Assembly: GCF_007858275.1 (NCBI RefSeq)
Contig: NZ_VFEV01000012.1
Location: 91,057-155,056, forward strand
Reading direction: 5' to 3'
From: Pseudomonas proteolytica
GTDB taxonomy: Bacteria > Pseudomonadota > Gammaproteobacteria > Pseudomonadales > Pseudomonadaceae
DNA length: 64,000 bases
The position numbers were made by a program, and so were the translations under genes. Positions 54,269 through 63,583 of the stretch are shown in pieces; positions within the stretch are counted from its first letter, which is position 1, and the number at the start of each line of letters is the position of its first letter. The notes beneath the pieces were generated by a model. It was given only the letters and a program-made list of their open reading frames with translations. It had not been told where the DNA came from and ran no database searches.

Positions 54269-56095
54269 ATGCATCCCCGCGTACTTGAGGTCACCGAACG
54301 CCTTATCGCCCGCAGCCGGGCAACCCGTGAGGCGTACCTTGCGCTGATTCGCGGCGCGGCCAGCGACGGGCCGATGCGCGGCAAGCTGCAATGCGCCAAC
54401 TTTGCCCACGGCGTGGCCGGATGCGGCACCGAAGACAAAAACAGCCTGCGAATGATGAACGCTGCCAACGTGGCAATTGTTTCGTCATATAACGACATGC
54501 TCTCGGCGCACCAGCCCTACGAACACTTCCCGGAACAGATCAAGAAAGCCCTGCGCGAGGTTGGCTCGGTCGGCCAGTTCGCCGGTGGCACCCCGGCCAT
54601 GTGCGACGGCGTGACCCAGGGCGAGCCTGGGATGGAGCTGAGCCTGCTGAGCCGCGAAGTGATTGCCATGTCCACGGCGGTAGCGCTGTCCCACAACATG
54701 TTTGACGCCGCGCTGATGCTGGGGATCTGCGACAAGATCGTCCCAGGCCTGATGATGGGCGCCCTGCGTTATGGCCACCTGCCGATGATCTTCGTGCCCG
54801 GTGGGCCGATGCCGTCGGGGATCTCCAACAAGCAGAAGGCCGACGTGCGTCAGCGCTATGCCGAAGGCAAGGCCAGCCGTGAAGAGCTGCTGGAATCGGA
54901 GATGAAGTCCTACCACAGCCCCGGCACCTGCACCTTCTACGGCACCGCCAATACCAACCAGTTGCTGATGGAAGTCATGGGCCTGCACTTGCCGGGCGCC
55001 TCGTTCGTCAACCCGTACACGCCGCTGCGCGATGCGCTGACCCGTGAAGCTGCGCACCAGGTCACGCGCTTGACCAAGGCCAATGGCAACTTCACGCCGA
55101 TTGGCGAGATCGTCGACGAAAAATCCCTGGTCAACTCCATCGTCGCCCTCAACGCCACCGGCGGTTCGACCAACCACACCCTGCATATGCCGGCGATCGC
55201 CATGGCGGCGGGCATCATTCTTACCTGGCAGGACATGGCCGACCTCTCGGAAGTGGTGCCGACGCTGTCCCACGTCTACCCGAACGGCAAGGCTGACATC
55301 AACCACTTCCAGGCGGCGGGCGGCATGTCGTTCCTGATCCGCGAGCTGCTGGAAGCCGGGCTGCTCCACGAAGACGTCAACACCGTCGCCGGTCACGGCC
55401 TGAGCCGCTACACCCGCGAGCCGTTCCTGGTGGACGGTGAACTGGTCTGGCGCGAAGGCCCGATCGAAAGCCTCGACGAAACCATCCTGCGCCCCGTCGC
55501 CCGTGCCTTCTCCCCGGAGGGCGGCTTGCGTGTGATGCAAGGCAACCTCGGCCGTGGGGTAATGAAAGTCTCGGCGGTGGCCCTCGAACATCAAATCGTC
55601 GAAGCGCCGGCCGTGGTGTTCCAGGACCAGCAGGACCTGGCCGATGCGTTCAAGGCCGGCCAGTTGGAGAAGGATTTCGTCGCCGTGATGCGCTTCCAGG
55701 GCCCGCGCTCCAATGGCATGCCGGAATTGCACAAGATGACGCCGTTCCTCGGCGTGCTCCAGGACCGTGGCTTCAAGGTGGCACTGGTGACAGACGGGCG
55801 CATGTCCGGCGCCTCGGGTAAGATTCCCGCCGCGATTCACGTCAGCCCCGAAGCGCAGCGCGGTGGGGCGCTGGCGCGGGTCCGGGATGGCGATATCATT
55901 CGCGTCGATGGCGTCAAAGGCACCCTGGAGCTTAAGGTGGACGCCGAAGAATTTGCAGCGCGCGCGCCTGCCACGGGCCTGTTGGGCAATAACGTGGGGG
56001 CCGGTCGCGAGCTGTTTGCATTTATGCGTCTGGCCGCAAGCTCCGCAGAGCAGGGCGCCAGCGCCTTTACCTCTGCCCTGGAGACACTTAAGTGA
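54269..56095 (+). CDS. edd: 6-phosphogluconate dehydratase
   Basis: First step of the Entner-Doudoroff pathway: 6-phosphogluconate to KDPG. 608 residues of the IlvD/Edd family, iron-sulphur dependent, with [35 protein letters not shown], and [20 protein letters not shown]-terminal [20 protein letters not shown]. Long frames on the other strand are shadows. Its stop overlaps the glk start (GTGA). Confidence 0.97.
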   Translation: MHPRVLEVTERLIARSRATREAYLALIRGAASDGPMRGKLQCANFAHGVAGCGTEDKNSLRMMNAANVAIVSSYNDMLSAHQPYEHFPEQIKKALREVGSVGQFAGGTPAMCDGVTQGEPGMELSLLSREVIAMSTAVALSHNMFDAALMLGICDKIVPGLMMGALRYGHLPMIFVPGGPMPSGISNKQKADVRQRYAEGKASREELLESEMKSYHSPGTCTFYGTANTNQLLMEVMGLHLPGASFVNPYTPLRDALTREAAHQVTRLTKANGNFTPIGEIVDEKSLVNSIVALNATGGSTNHTLHMPAIAMAAGIILTWQDMADLSEVVPTLSHVYPNGKADINHFQAAGGMSFLIRELLEAGLLHEDVNTVAGHGLSRYTREPFLVDGELVWREGPIESLDETILRPVARAFSPEGGLRVMQGNLGRGVMKVSAVALEHQIVEAPAVVFQDQQDLADAFKAGQLEKDFVAVMRFQGPRSNGMPELHKMTPFLGVLQDRGFKVALVTDGRMSGASGKIPAAIHVSPEAQRGGALARVRDGDIIRVDGVKGTLELKVDAEEFAARAPATGLLGNNVGAGRELFAFMRLAASSAEQGASAFTSALETLK

Positions 56096-57048
56096 AGCTT
56101 GCGCTGGTAGGTGATATTGGCGGTACCAACGCCCGGTTCGCGTTGTGGCGGGACCAGGCACTGCATTCGATCCGAGTGTTGGCCACGGCGGATCACGCCA
56201 GCCCCGAGGAAGCGATCAAGGTCTACCTCGCCGAGGAAGGCTTGGAGCCGGGCTCCATAGGCGCGGTGTGCCTGTCGGTCGCCGGGCCGGTAAGCGGTGA
56301 TGAGTTCAAGTTCACCAACAACCACTGGCGCCTGAGCAAGACCGCGTTCTGCAAGGCCCTGCAAGTGGACGAGCTACTGCTGGTCAATGACTTCTCGGCC
56401 ATGGCCCTGGGCATGACCCGCCTGCAACCCGACGAATACCGCGTGGTGTGCGCCGGCACCCCGGAACCATGGCGCCCGGCGGTGGTGATTGGCCCTGGAA
56501 CGGGCTTGGGCGTGGGCACCTTGCTCGACCTGGGCGCCGGCCGTTGGGCAGCGTTGCCGGGGGAGGGCGGGCATGTCGACCTGCCCTTGAGCAGCCCCCG
56601 GGAAACCCAGTTGTGGCAGCACATCTACAACGAGATCGGGCATGTCAGCGCCGAAACGGCCCTGAGCGGCGGCGGATTGCCACGTTTGTACCGGGCGATC
56701 TGTGCGGTGGACGGTCATCCGGCGGTAATGGAAACCCCAGAGGCGATTACAGCGGCGGGGCTGGCTGGCGATCCGGTTGCGCTGGAGGTCCTCGACCAGT
56801 TCAGCATCTGGCTGGGCCGCGTCGCCGGCAATAACGTGCTGACCACGGGTGCCCGGGGCGGTGTGTATATCGTGGGTGGGGTGATCCCGCGGTTTGCCGA
56901 GTTTTTTATCAACAGTGGCTTTGCCAAGAGCTTTTCTGACAAAGGCTGCATGAGTGACTACTTCAAGGGGATCCCGGTGTGGTTGGTGACGGCGCCGTAT
57001 TCGGGGTTGACCGGCGCGGGTGTGGCGCTCGAACAGGCATTTGCGTAG
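56092..57048 (+). CDS. glk: Glucokinase
   Basis: Phosphorylates cytoplasmic glucose with ATP. 318 residues of the bacterial Glk family: [48 protein letters not shown] and [27 protein letters not shown]. The start is GTG 56092, overlapping the edd TGA, so translation is coupled. A REP pair lies between it and gltR. Confidence 0.95.
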   Translation: MKLALVGDIGGTNARFALWRDQALHSIRVLATADHASPEEAIKVYLAEEGLEPGSIGAVCLSVAGPVSGDEFKFTNNHWRLSKTAFCKALQVDELLLVNDFSAMALGMTRLQPDEYRVVCAGTPEPWRPAVVIGPGTGLGVGTLLDLGAGRWAALPGEGGHVDLPLSSPRETQLWQHIYNEIGHVSAETALSGGGLPRLYRAICAVDGHPAVMETPEAITAAGLAGDPVALEVLDQFSIWLGRVAGNNVLTTGARGGVYIVGGVIPRFAEFFINSGFAKSFSDKGCMSDYFKGIPVWLVTAPYSGLTGAGVALEQAFA

Positions 57049-57056
57049 GCAGTGAT

Positions 57057-57133
57057 GGCCTCATCGCGGGCAAGCCCGCTCCCACAGGAGAATGCATTCC
57101 AACGGTGGGAGCGGGCTTGCCCGCGATGAGGCC
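57057..57133. repeat. REP pair in reversed arrangement inside the edd operon
   Basis: GGCCTCATCGCGGGCAAGCC and its complement around a 20-base spacer. Here the GCTCCCACA ends face inward, the reverse of the other pairs of this family. It sits between glk and gltR and may reduce read-through into the regulator genes. Confidence 0.85.
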
Positions 57134-57186
57134 CCTGAGAACAACCCATGCTTCAAGGCTTGGCCCATAACAACAAGGAGGCCCCC

Positions 57187-57918
57187 GTGAGCGTAATCAG
57201 TAAATCCATTCTCCTCGTCGATGACGACGAGGAAATCCGCGAGTTGCTGCAAACCTACCTCAGCCGCGCCGGCTTTCAGGTGCGGGGCGTGCCCAATGGC
57301 GCGGGGTTTCGCCAGGCCATGGACGAGGCTCCGTGCGACTTGGTGATCCTCGACGTGATGCTGCCCGACGAAGACGGCTTCAGCCTCTGCCGCTGGGTAC
57401 GCCAGCACCCGCGCCAGGCCCAGGTGCCGATCATCATGCTCACCGCCAGTTCCGACGAAGCCGACCGGGTCATCGGCCTGGAACTGGGCGCCGACGATTA
57501 CATCGGCAAACCTTTCAGCCCGCGAGAATTGCAGGCCCGCATCAAGGCCCTGCTGCGCCGCTGCCAGTTTGGCCAGGAACGTACCGGCGGCGATGTGCTG
57601 GTGTTCGATGAGTGGCGGCTGGATATGATCAGCCATCGGCTGTTTCACCTCGATGGTGAGGAAGTCATCCTGTCCGGCGCCGACTTTGCCCTGCTCAAGC
57701 TGTTCCTTGATCATCCGCAGCAAATCCTTGATCGCGACACCATTGGCAACGCCACCCGTGGCCGTGACCTGATGCCCCTCGATCGAATTGTGGATATGGC
57801 GGTCAGCCGCCTGCGACAACGCCTACGCGATACCGAGAAACCTCCACGGTTGATCCGCACCGTACGTGGCAGCGGTTACCAACTGGCGGCCAGTGTGGTT
57901 GCCAGCAATGCCCACTGA
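57187..57918 (+). CDS. gltR: Response regulator GltR (glucose uptake)
   Basis: OmpR-type regulator of 243 residues: receiver domain DDD12-14, phospho-acceptor Asp56 (LVILDVMLPDEDG), and a winged-helix domain (ILSGADFALLKLFLDHPQQI, VDMAVSRLRQRLRDTEKPP). With GtrS it controls glucose uptake (OprB, the ABC glucose importer) and, in P. aeruginosa, exotoxin expression. The start is probably GTG 57187, six bases after AAGGAG; an ATG at 57148 would add 13 residues without a ribosome site. gtrS overlaps its end. Confidence 0.9.
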   Translation: MSVISKSILLVDDDEEIRELLQTYLSRAGFQVRGVPNGAGFRQAMDEAPCDLVILDVMLPDEDGFSLCRWVRQHPRQAQVPIIMLTASSDEADRVIGLELGADDYIGKPFSPRELQARIKALLRRCQFGQERTGGDVLVFDEWRLDMISHRLFHLDGEEVILSGADFALLKLFLDHPQQILDRDTIGNATRGRDLMPLDRIVDMAVSRLRQRLRDTEKPPRLIRTVRGSGYQLAASVVASNAH

Positions 57919-59362
57919 GCGCCGGCGTATTCCGGTGCCGCGCTCATTGCTGGGGCGCATGCTGCTGCTGACCCTGTTGGCAGTGCTGTTTGCCCAGGCT
58001 TTATCCAGTGTGATCTGGGTGTCGCAATTGCGCGCTACCCAGCTCGAAGGCCTGGTCACCAGCGCCCGCAGCCTGGCCCACTCGATGACTGCCAGCGTCA
58101 GCTATTTCCGCTCACTGCCGGTGGCTTATCGGCCGCTGGTGCTTGACCAGTTGCGCAGCATGGGCGGTACGCGCTTTGTCGTAACGCTCAACGACAAGCC
58201 CCTGGATATGCAGATCCTGCCGCAAACCCCGCGCAAACAGGCGGTGCTCGGTGCCGTGGATGAAGTGCTGCGCCAGACCCTGGGCAGTGACGTGCATTTT
58301 TCGGTGGAGTTTGTCAGTGCCGAAGACCTGCGCATTTTCAATGCCGGGCTCAAGCTCGATGAGTTGCCACGTTCCTGGGCGCATTACGCATTGACCCTGG
58401 AACCGGTCAACCCGCCGGTGCTGGTGACGCAGATCGAGTTGGGCGCCGGCGAGTGGCTGTATATCGCCTCGTTGCTGCCCGAACCCTACACCAGCCTCGA
58501 AGAACAGGGCCTGCCCTCCCAACAGGTGTGGTTTATCGTGCTGACCAGTGGCTTCCTGCTGCTGTTTATCGGTTTGCTGGTGCATTGGCAGAGCCGGCCG
58601 CTCAAGCGCCTGGCGCGGGCGGCGCGGGACCTGTCCCTGGGCGCCGACGTGGAACCGGTGGCCGAAGGTGGTGGTAGCGAAGTGGTGGAAGTGGGGCGTG
58701 CGTTCAATGCCATGCGCGAGCGGATCAGCCGCTACCTGACCGAACGTAGCCAGTTGTTCAGCGCAATTTCCCACGACCTGCGCACGCCGATCACACGCCT
58801 GCGGCTGCGCGTGGAGCTGCTGGAAGATGAAAAGCTGCAAGCCAAGTTCGGCCGTGACCTGGATGAGCTGGAACTGTTGGTCAAGGGCGCGTTGCAGTGC
58901 GTCAAGGACACCGATATCCACGAGAACATCGAGCCGGTGGACCTCAATCATGTGCTCGACTGTCTGGTGGAACCGTACCTGGCGCCCCATGGCAATGGGC
59001 GGGTGACGCAGCACGGTCGGGCGCTGACGGCCTACCCGGGCAAGCCGCTGGCGCTCAAGCGCTGCATTGGCAACCTGATCGACAATGCTTTGAAGTACGG
59101 GCAGAACGCTCACCTGCGTATCGAGGACGATGGTGCGCAGTTCATCCTGCATGTGGATGACGAGGGGCCGGGTGTGCCGGAACAGCGTTTGGAACAGGTC
59201 TTCGAACCGCACTTTCGCCTGGCCGGTCAGCAGCAGGGCTATGGCTTGGGGTTGGGGATTGCACGCAATATCGCCCACAGCCATGGCGGCGAAGTCAGCC
59301 TGCAGAATTTGCGCGAAGGTGGCCTACGGGTGACCTTGCAACTGCCCCGGACCCTGGACTAA
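57908..59362 (+). CDS. gtrS: Sensor histidine kinase GtrS (glucose/2-ketogluconate sensing)
   Basis: 484 residues: first membrane helix (LLGRMLLLTLLAVLFAQAL), a periplasmic sensor (~40-190), second helix (VWFIVLTSGFLLLFIGLLVHW), HAMP, phospho-His in LFSAISHDLRTPITRLRL, and ATPase motifs DNALKYG, DDEGPGVPE and GYGLGLGIARNIAHSHGG. In P. aeruginosa GtrS binds 2-ketogluconate. ATG 57908 overlaps the gltR stop. The glucose ABC importer genes that follow gtrS in P. aeruginosa are not here. Confidence 0.9.
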   Translation: MPTERRRIPVPRSLLGRMLLLTLLAVLFAQALSSVIWVSQLRATQLEGLVTSARSLAHSMTASVSYFRSLPVAYRPLVLDQLRSMGGTRFVVTLNDKPLDMQILPQTPRKQAVLGAVDEVLRQTLGSDVHFSVEFVSAEDLRIFNAGLKLDELPRSWAHYALTLEPVNPPVLVTQIELGAGEWLYIASLLPEPYTSLEEQGLPSQQVWFIVLTSGFLLLFIGLLVHWQSRPLKRLARAARDLSLGADVEPVAEGGGSEVVEVGRAFNAMRERISRYLTERSQLFSAISHDLRTPITRLRLRVELLEDEKLQAKFGRDLDELELLVKGALQCVKDTDIHENIEPVDLNHVLDCLVEPYLAPHGNGRVTQHGRALTAYPGKPLALKRCIGNLIDNALKYGQNAHLRIEDDGAQFILHVDDEGPGVPEQRLEQVFEPHFRLAGQQQGYGLGLGIARNIAHSHGGEVSLQNLREGGLRVTLQLPRTLD

Positions 59363-59394
59363 ACAACACCGCGTCACCCTGTAGGAGCATTGGG

Positions 59395-60324
59395 TCAGAT
59401 GCTCTGGCGTAGCCTGGCCAAGTCGCGCAACGGCGGCGCGCCAAACAAACGGCTGTATTCCCGGCTGAACTGCGACGGGCTTTCATACCCCACCCGATAC
59501 CCCGCCGCCGAGGCCTCCAGGCCTTCGGCGATCATCAGCCGTCGTGCTTCCTGCAGGCGTAGCTGTTTCTGGTACTGCAGCGGGCTCATGGCGGTGATGG
59601 CCTTGAAGCGATGGTGCAGGGTCGACACGCTCAGATTCACTTCCTTGGCCAGGTCGTCGATGCGCAGCGGTTGTTCGTAGTTACCGTTCAACCAGGTGAT
59701 CGCACGGCTGACCCGATGGCTTTGGCTATTGGCCACGGCAATTTCGTACAGGCGATAGCCCTGTGGCCCACGCAGCAGACGGTAGAGAATTTCGCGATTG
59801 ATCAACGGCGCCAACATCGCGATGTCTTTGGGCGTATCCAGCAGGCGTGCCAGGCGCAGTACGGCATCAAGCAACTGGGTGTCGATCCGGTCGACATACA
59901 TCCCGCGCGATGTCGGGCGTGTAGGCACGCCCATCGGGCCGGCTTCGGCAATCAAGGCGGTCAGTTGCGCCGGGTCGATATTGATCCGCACCGACAGGTT
60001 GGGGTCTTCGGGCGTGGCGTCGATGACCCGCCCGGCCACCGGCATTGCGACCGAGAACACCAGGTAGTTGAGCGGGTCGTAGGCAAAGATTTCGTCGGCC
60101 AGGCGCACCTCCTTGCTGCCGTTGGCGAGGATGCACAGGGCGGGTTCCACCAGCACCGGCATGAAATCGCGCGGCGTGTTGTGGCGGTTCAGGTACAACG
60201 ACGTGATCGCCGTGCCGTAGGAACCGTCCTCCCAGGTATGCCTGTGCACGATACCGGCCAGTTCGGCGCGCTGTTTTTCCATCTCGGCATCGAGGGGAAT
60301 GGACTGCTGTTCGGGCGACGACAT
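59395..60324 (-). CDS. AraC-family transcriptional regulator
   Basis: 309 residues: N-terminal AraC_binding_1 (PF06719) domain (TSLYLNRHNTPRDFMPVLVE, YDPLNYLVFSVAMPV) and a C-terminal double helix-turn-helix (LRIDDLAKEVNLSVSTLHHRF, LQYQKQLRLQEARRLM, GYESPSQFSREYSRLFGAPP). It is divergent from a small monooxygenase-domain gene, probably its target, with an inverted repeat between. ATG 60324 has AGAGGA ahead. The inducer is unknown. Confidence 0.88.
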   Translation of the reverse strand: MSSPEQQSIPLDAEMEKQRAELAGIVHRHTWEDGSYGTAITSLYLNRHNTPRDFMPVLVEPALCILANGSKEVRLADEIFAYDPLNYLVFSVAMPVAGRVIDATPEDPNLSVRINIDPAQLTALIAEAGPMGVPTRPTSRGMYVDRIDTQLLDAVLRLARLLDTPKDIAMLAPLINREILYRLLRGPQGYRLYEIAVANSQSHRVSRAITWLNGNYEQPLRIDDLAKEVNLSVSTLHHRFKAITAMSPLQYQKQLRLQEARRLMIAEGLEASAAGYRVGYESPSQFSREYSRLFGAPPLRDLARLRQSI

Positions 60325-60651
60325 GGGGCGTCCTCTGCATGCTTCTTTGATGGGCACAGCTTAGCGGTGCGTGTTCCAGTCGTGTTAGGTCGATTCTGCA
60401 CAATCCTTGCCTGATCCTGCGGCGCGTCTTGAATCAGGCAAGCCCATGGCCTGTCATCTCCCTGAAACAAGGCGCCTATGCGTGGAATAAAGGCGGGCGC
60501 CAAACCGTCTTTCCAGGCTTCTGGCAGGATTGTGCAATAAGCCGGCAGGAATCGACTAACCGGCCAGGGGCAGGCGCCCGTATCTTTGATCCTGTGGCAG
60601 CACGCCCCCACAGTGCCTGCCGAGCATCACTTCTCAACGGGAGAGTCGAAC
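60325..60651. other. Intergenic promoter region with inverted repeat
   Basis: 327 bases between the divergent AraC gene and the monooxygenase-domain gene. It holds the inverted pair TGCACAATCCT (60397-60407) and AGGATTGTGCA (60526-60536), 118 bases apart, a plausible pair of AraC-type operators. Short frames are open here but have no coding character. Confidence 0.5.
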
Positions 60652-60993
60652 ATGTCCACCCCCATTCCCGCGAGCCATATGGCCTTTATCCGCGCCCGCA
60701 GCGGGTGCAGCACCGAACTGGGTGCGCGCTTGAGCAGTTTGATCGAACCGGGCCGCCAGGCTCAGGGTTGCCTGCAGTTCTCGTTGCAGCACTCTCAGGT
60801 TGACCCCGATGTATGGCTGGTCTCAGGTTTCTGGAGCAGTGAACAGGCGATGAGTGCCTACTTCAACTCGCCGGCCTTGATGCTGTTTACCGAGCTGTTG
60901 AACGACATGGTCGTGCGCAGCATGGACTTCCAGACCTTCACCGACGCATCCGCGGCCAATGCCTACGGCGAGTACCTGCAATTGGCCGGTTAG
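60652..60993 (+). CDS. Antibiotic-biosynthesis-monooxygenase (ABM) domain protein
   Basis: 113 residues forming one ABM dimeric alpha-beta-barrel domain (MAFIRARSGCSTELGARLSS, PGCLQFSLQHSQVDPDVWLV-type strand, YFNSPALMLFTELLND). Such small proteins are cofactor-free oxygenases or quinol-modifying enzymes; the substrate is unknown. ATG 60652 follows GGGAGAG. Divergent from the AraC gene and probably regulated by it. Confidence 0.8.
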   Translation: MSTPIPASHMAFIRARSGCSTELGARLSSLIEPGRQAQGCLQFSLQHSQVDPDVWLVSGFWSSEQAMSAYFNSPALMLFTELLNDMVVRSMDFQTFTDASAANAYGEYLQLAG

Positions 60994-61034
60994 GGTTTAG
61001 AATGGCCGACTTTCCATTGGCCAGGACCTGCAAC

Positions 61035-61283
61035 ATGGCACGTAAAGAGTTTGCCCACCACGAAGCTGTTTCCGCCCTAGTGCGTGAAGACCAGGGGGGC
61101 TATAGCGCCGCCATCGCCGTCAAGGCACTGGATGGCATGAGCGCCCCGCGCTTTCACAAGATCCTCGATGGCCAATTGTTCAAGACTGCTGATGACGCTG
61201 ACGATGCGGCGGCCCAGCAATTGGAGCGCTTGATCGATATCGATGAAGAGGGTCAGTTGGCCTGGGCGACCGCAGCAAACTAA
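61035..61283 (+). CDS. Small hypothetical protein
   Basis: 82 residues, no signal or membrane segment, no domain I recognise; mostly alternating strand and helix (YSAAIAVKALDGMSAPRFHK, DAAAQQLERLIDIDEEGQL). ATG 61035 has AGGACC eight bases ahead; an in-frame ATG at 61002 lacks a ribosome site. It follows the ABM-domain gene by 41 bases on the same strand and may be co-transcribed. Confidence 0.65.
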   Translation: MARKEFAHHEAVSALVREDQGGYSAAIAVKALDGMSAPRFHKILDGQLFKTADDADDAAAQQLERLIDIDEEGQLAWATAAN

Positions 61284-61301
61284 AGAGCGCCACTGCTCCA
61301 A

Positions 61302-61426
61302 ATGTGAGAGCGGGTTTTGTGTGGGAGCGGGCTTGCCCGCGATGACTGAGTGTCAGTCGATACATGAGTCGACTGATACACCGCTATCGCGGGCAAGCCC
61401 GCTCCCACACAAGCCCGCTCCCACAT
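61302..61426. repeat. REP pair with tandemly repeated ends, GGAGCGGGCTTGCCCGCGAT family
   Basis: Core TGTGGGAGCGGGCTTGCCCG facing CGGGCAAGCCCGCTCCCACA. On the left a degenerate copy (TGTGAGAGCGGGTTT) precedes it; on the right ACAAGCCCGCTCCCACA is repeated. Confidence 0.85.
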
Positions 61427-61447
61427 TTTTAATTGCATTCCATCCAA

Positions 61448-62080
61448 TCAGGGTTTGCCGGCACCAGGGCGGTACATCTTGAACAGCGCTTCCGGGCCCA
61501 GTTGGAAGTAATCCGCCGGCCCACCACCTCGCAGAATCGGCTCGGCAGCCGCCGTGTCGTATACCCCATCCTTGAGCAGCCATTTGGCGATATGCACCGC
61601 GACCACTTCGCCAAGCACCAGCCAACTGGGCACCAGTTCCTTGTCAGCCCGCTGCAGCTGAATGATCTGCGTAACCTTGCACTCGAATGACACCGGGCTT
61701 TCGCCCACTCGGGGCACGGCAATCACCTTGGACGCCACCGGCGTCAGCCCGGCCAGTTCAAACTCGTTGACCTCGGGTGACACGGCGGCGCAGCTCTGGT
61801 TCATCTGCTCGGCCAGTGGGCGCGTGGCCAGGTTCCAGACAAATTCGCCGGTCTGCTCGATGTTGTTCAGGCTGTCTTTGCGCCCGACGCTGGAAAAACC
61901 AATGATCGGCGGAATGTAGTTGAACGCGTTGAAAAAACTGTAGGGCGCCAGGTTCAGGCGGCCTTCGTTGTCCTGGGAGGAAATCCAGCCAATTGGCCGC
62001 GGGCCGACGATGGCGTTGAACGGGTCATGGGGCAGGCCGTGGCCGTTGGCGGGTTCGTAGAAGTGGATATCGTCGGGCAT
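61448..62080 (-). CDS. Flavin reductase-like (FMN split-barrel) protein
   Basis: 210 residues of the flavin reductase-like domain: IVGPRPIGWISSQDNEGRLN, NLAPYSFFNAFNYIPPIIGF, NSLNNIEQTGEFVWNLAT-type segment, and GEVVAVHIAKWLLKDG. Proteins of this family bind FMN and serve as reductases for monooxygenases or act alone; no partner is adjacent. ATG 62080 has AGGA ahead; the longer frame to 62152 reads REP-flanking DNA. Confidence 0.87.
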   Translation of the reverse strand: MPDDIHFYEPANGHGLPHDPFNAIVGPRPIGWISSQDNEGRLNLAPYSFFNAFNYIPPIIGFSSVGRKDSLNNIEQTGEFVWNLATRPLAEQMNQSCAAVSPEVNEFELAGLTPVASKVIAVPRVGESPVSFECKVTQIIQLQRADKELVPSWLVLGEVVAVHIAKWLLKDGVYDTAAAEPILRGGGPADYFQLGPEALFKMYRPGAGKP

Positions 62081-62152
62081 GGACAGGGTTCCTGCTGGTG
62101 GTTCCGGAAAGGACACGATAGTGCACGCAATTGTGTGAACTGCGAAACCCAA

Positions 62153-62242
62153 TGTGGGAGCGGGCTTGCCCGCGATAACTGAGTGTCAGTCGATACATCC
62201 GTTGACTGATTCACCGCTATCGCGGGCAAGCCCGCTCCCACA
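62153..62242. repeat. REP pair, GGAGCGGGCTTGCCCGCGAT family
   Basis: TGTGGGAGCGGGCTTGCCCG and its complement. The spacer (AACTGAGTGTCAGTCGATAC...) is nearly the same as in the pair at 61302-61426. Confidence 0.9.
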
Positions 62243-62263
62243 GGGTTTACTGCATCTTGCTGG

Positions 62264-63583
62264 TCAGTCGGTGGTGATCCGCGAATGCTTGCGGGTGTCT
62301 TTCATGGTGATGTAGACCAGCAACGACACGGCAATACACGCGGTCACGTACCAGTAGTAGCCGGTTTCCATGCCGATGCTCTTGAACCACAGCGCGATGT
62401 ATTCGGCGGTGCCGCCGAAGATCGACACGGTCAGTGCGTAAGGCAGGCCTACACCCAGTGCACGGATTTCGGTAGGGAACAGCTCGGCTTTCACCACCGC
62501 GTTGATCGAGGTGTAGCCGCTGACGATGATCAGCGCCGCCATGATCAGGAAGAACGCACCCCACCAGGTCTGGACGGTGTGCAGGGTGGTGAGGATCGGC
62601 ACGGTGAACAGCGTCCCGAGGATGCCGAAGGCAATCAGGATCGGTCGGCGACCGACCTTGTCCGACAGGCCGCCGACAATCGGTTGCAAGCACATGAACA
62701 GGAACAGCGTGGCCGCAGAAATGGTGGTGGAGTCGGAGATGCTCATGCCGACTGTGTTCACCAGGTACTTCTGCATGTAGGTGGTGTAGGTGTAGAAGGC
62801 CAGGGTGCCGCCCATGGTCAGGCCGACCACGGTCATCAGTTCCTTGGGGTGGCGCATCAAGGTGCGCATGGCGCTTTCCTTGGCTTTTTCCTTCTTGGTG
62901 AACGATTCGGTTTCTTCCATGCCGCGTCGCAGGTACAGGGCCACCACCGCGCACAGGGCACCAATGGCGAACGGGATACGCCAGCCCCAGGCATACAGTT
63001 CTTCGGTGGTGAGGAGCTGTTGCAGCACGATCAGCACCGCCAATGCGATGAGCTGGCCAGAGATCAGGGTCACGTATTGGAAGCTGGAGTAGAAACCACG
63101 ACGTTCCTTGGTCGCCATCTCGCTGAGGTAAGTGGCGGAGGTGCCGTATTCGCCGCCCACCGACAGGCCCTGCAGCAAACGGGCAAATACCAGCAGGATC
63201 GGCGCGCCGATACCGATGATTTCATAGCCCGGGCTCAGGGCAATCAGCAATGAGCCGAAGCACATCAGGTAGACCGAGGCCATCAGGGCCTTTTTACGCC
63301 CGACTTTGTCAGCGTACAGCCCCATCAACCAGCCGCCGATCGGGCGCATCAGGAAGCCTACGGCGAAGATCGCGGCGGTATTGAGCAGTTGGGCAGTGGT
63401 GTCGCCTTTCGGGAAGAAGGTTTTTGCGAAGTACAGCGAGAAGGCGGCGTAGACGTACCAATCGTACCACTCGACCATGTTGCCGACCGATCCGCTGAAG
63501 ATCGACTTGATCCGGCTGGAGGTAGTGCGTTCTTTTGCCGGCACGGCGGCCGACCCCAGAGGCAGGGAGTTGGAGTTATCCAT
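62264..63583 (-). CDS. Alpha-ketoglutarate/dicarboxylate MFS permease (KgtP-like)
   Basis: 439-residue inner-membrane transporter of the metabolite:H+ symporter branch of the MFS, 12 helices. Signatures: GNMVEWYDWYVYAAFSLYFA (helix 1), GGWLMGLYADKVGRKKAL (loop 2-3), RLLQGLSVGGEYGTSATYL (helix 4) and GGLSDKVGRRPIL (loop 8-9). Length and motifs fit KgtP/PcaT-type alpha-ketoglutarate or dicarboxylate permeases. ATG 63583 follows AAGGA; an upstream ATG at 63598 has none. Confidence 0.87.
   Translation of the reverse strand: MDNSNSLPLGSAAVPAKERTTSSRIKSIFSGSVGNMVEWYDWYVYAAFSLYFAKTFFPKGDTTAQLLNTAAIFAVGFLMRPIGGWLMGLYADKVGRKKALMASVYLMCFGSLLIALSPGYEIIGIGAPILLVFARLLQGLSVGGEYGTSATYLSEMATKERRGFYSSFQYVTLISGQLIALAVLIVLQQLLTTEELYAWGWRIPFAIGALCAVVALYLRRGMEETESFTKKEKAKESAMRTLMRHPKELMTVVGLTMGGTLAFYTYTTYMQKYLVNTVGMSISDSTTISAATLFLFMCLQPIVGGLSDKVGRRPILIAFGILGTLFTVPILTTLHTVQTWWGAFFLIMAALIIVSGYTSINAVVKAELFPTEIRALGVGLPYALTVSIFGGTAEYIALWFKSIGMETGYYWYVTACIAVSLLVYITMKDTRKHSRITTD

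Noticed and set aside
54485..56161. 558-codon open frame antisense to edd
   Set aside because: Shadow of a highly conserved gene; the translation is Arg/His/Gly-rich without known motifs.
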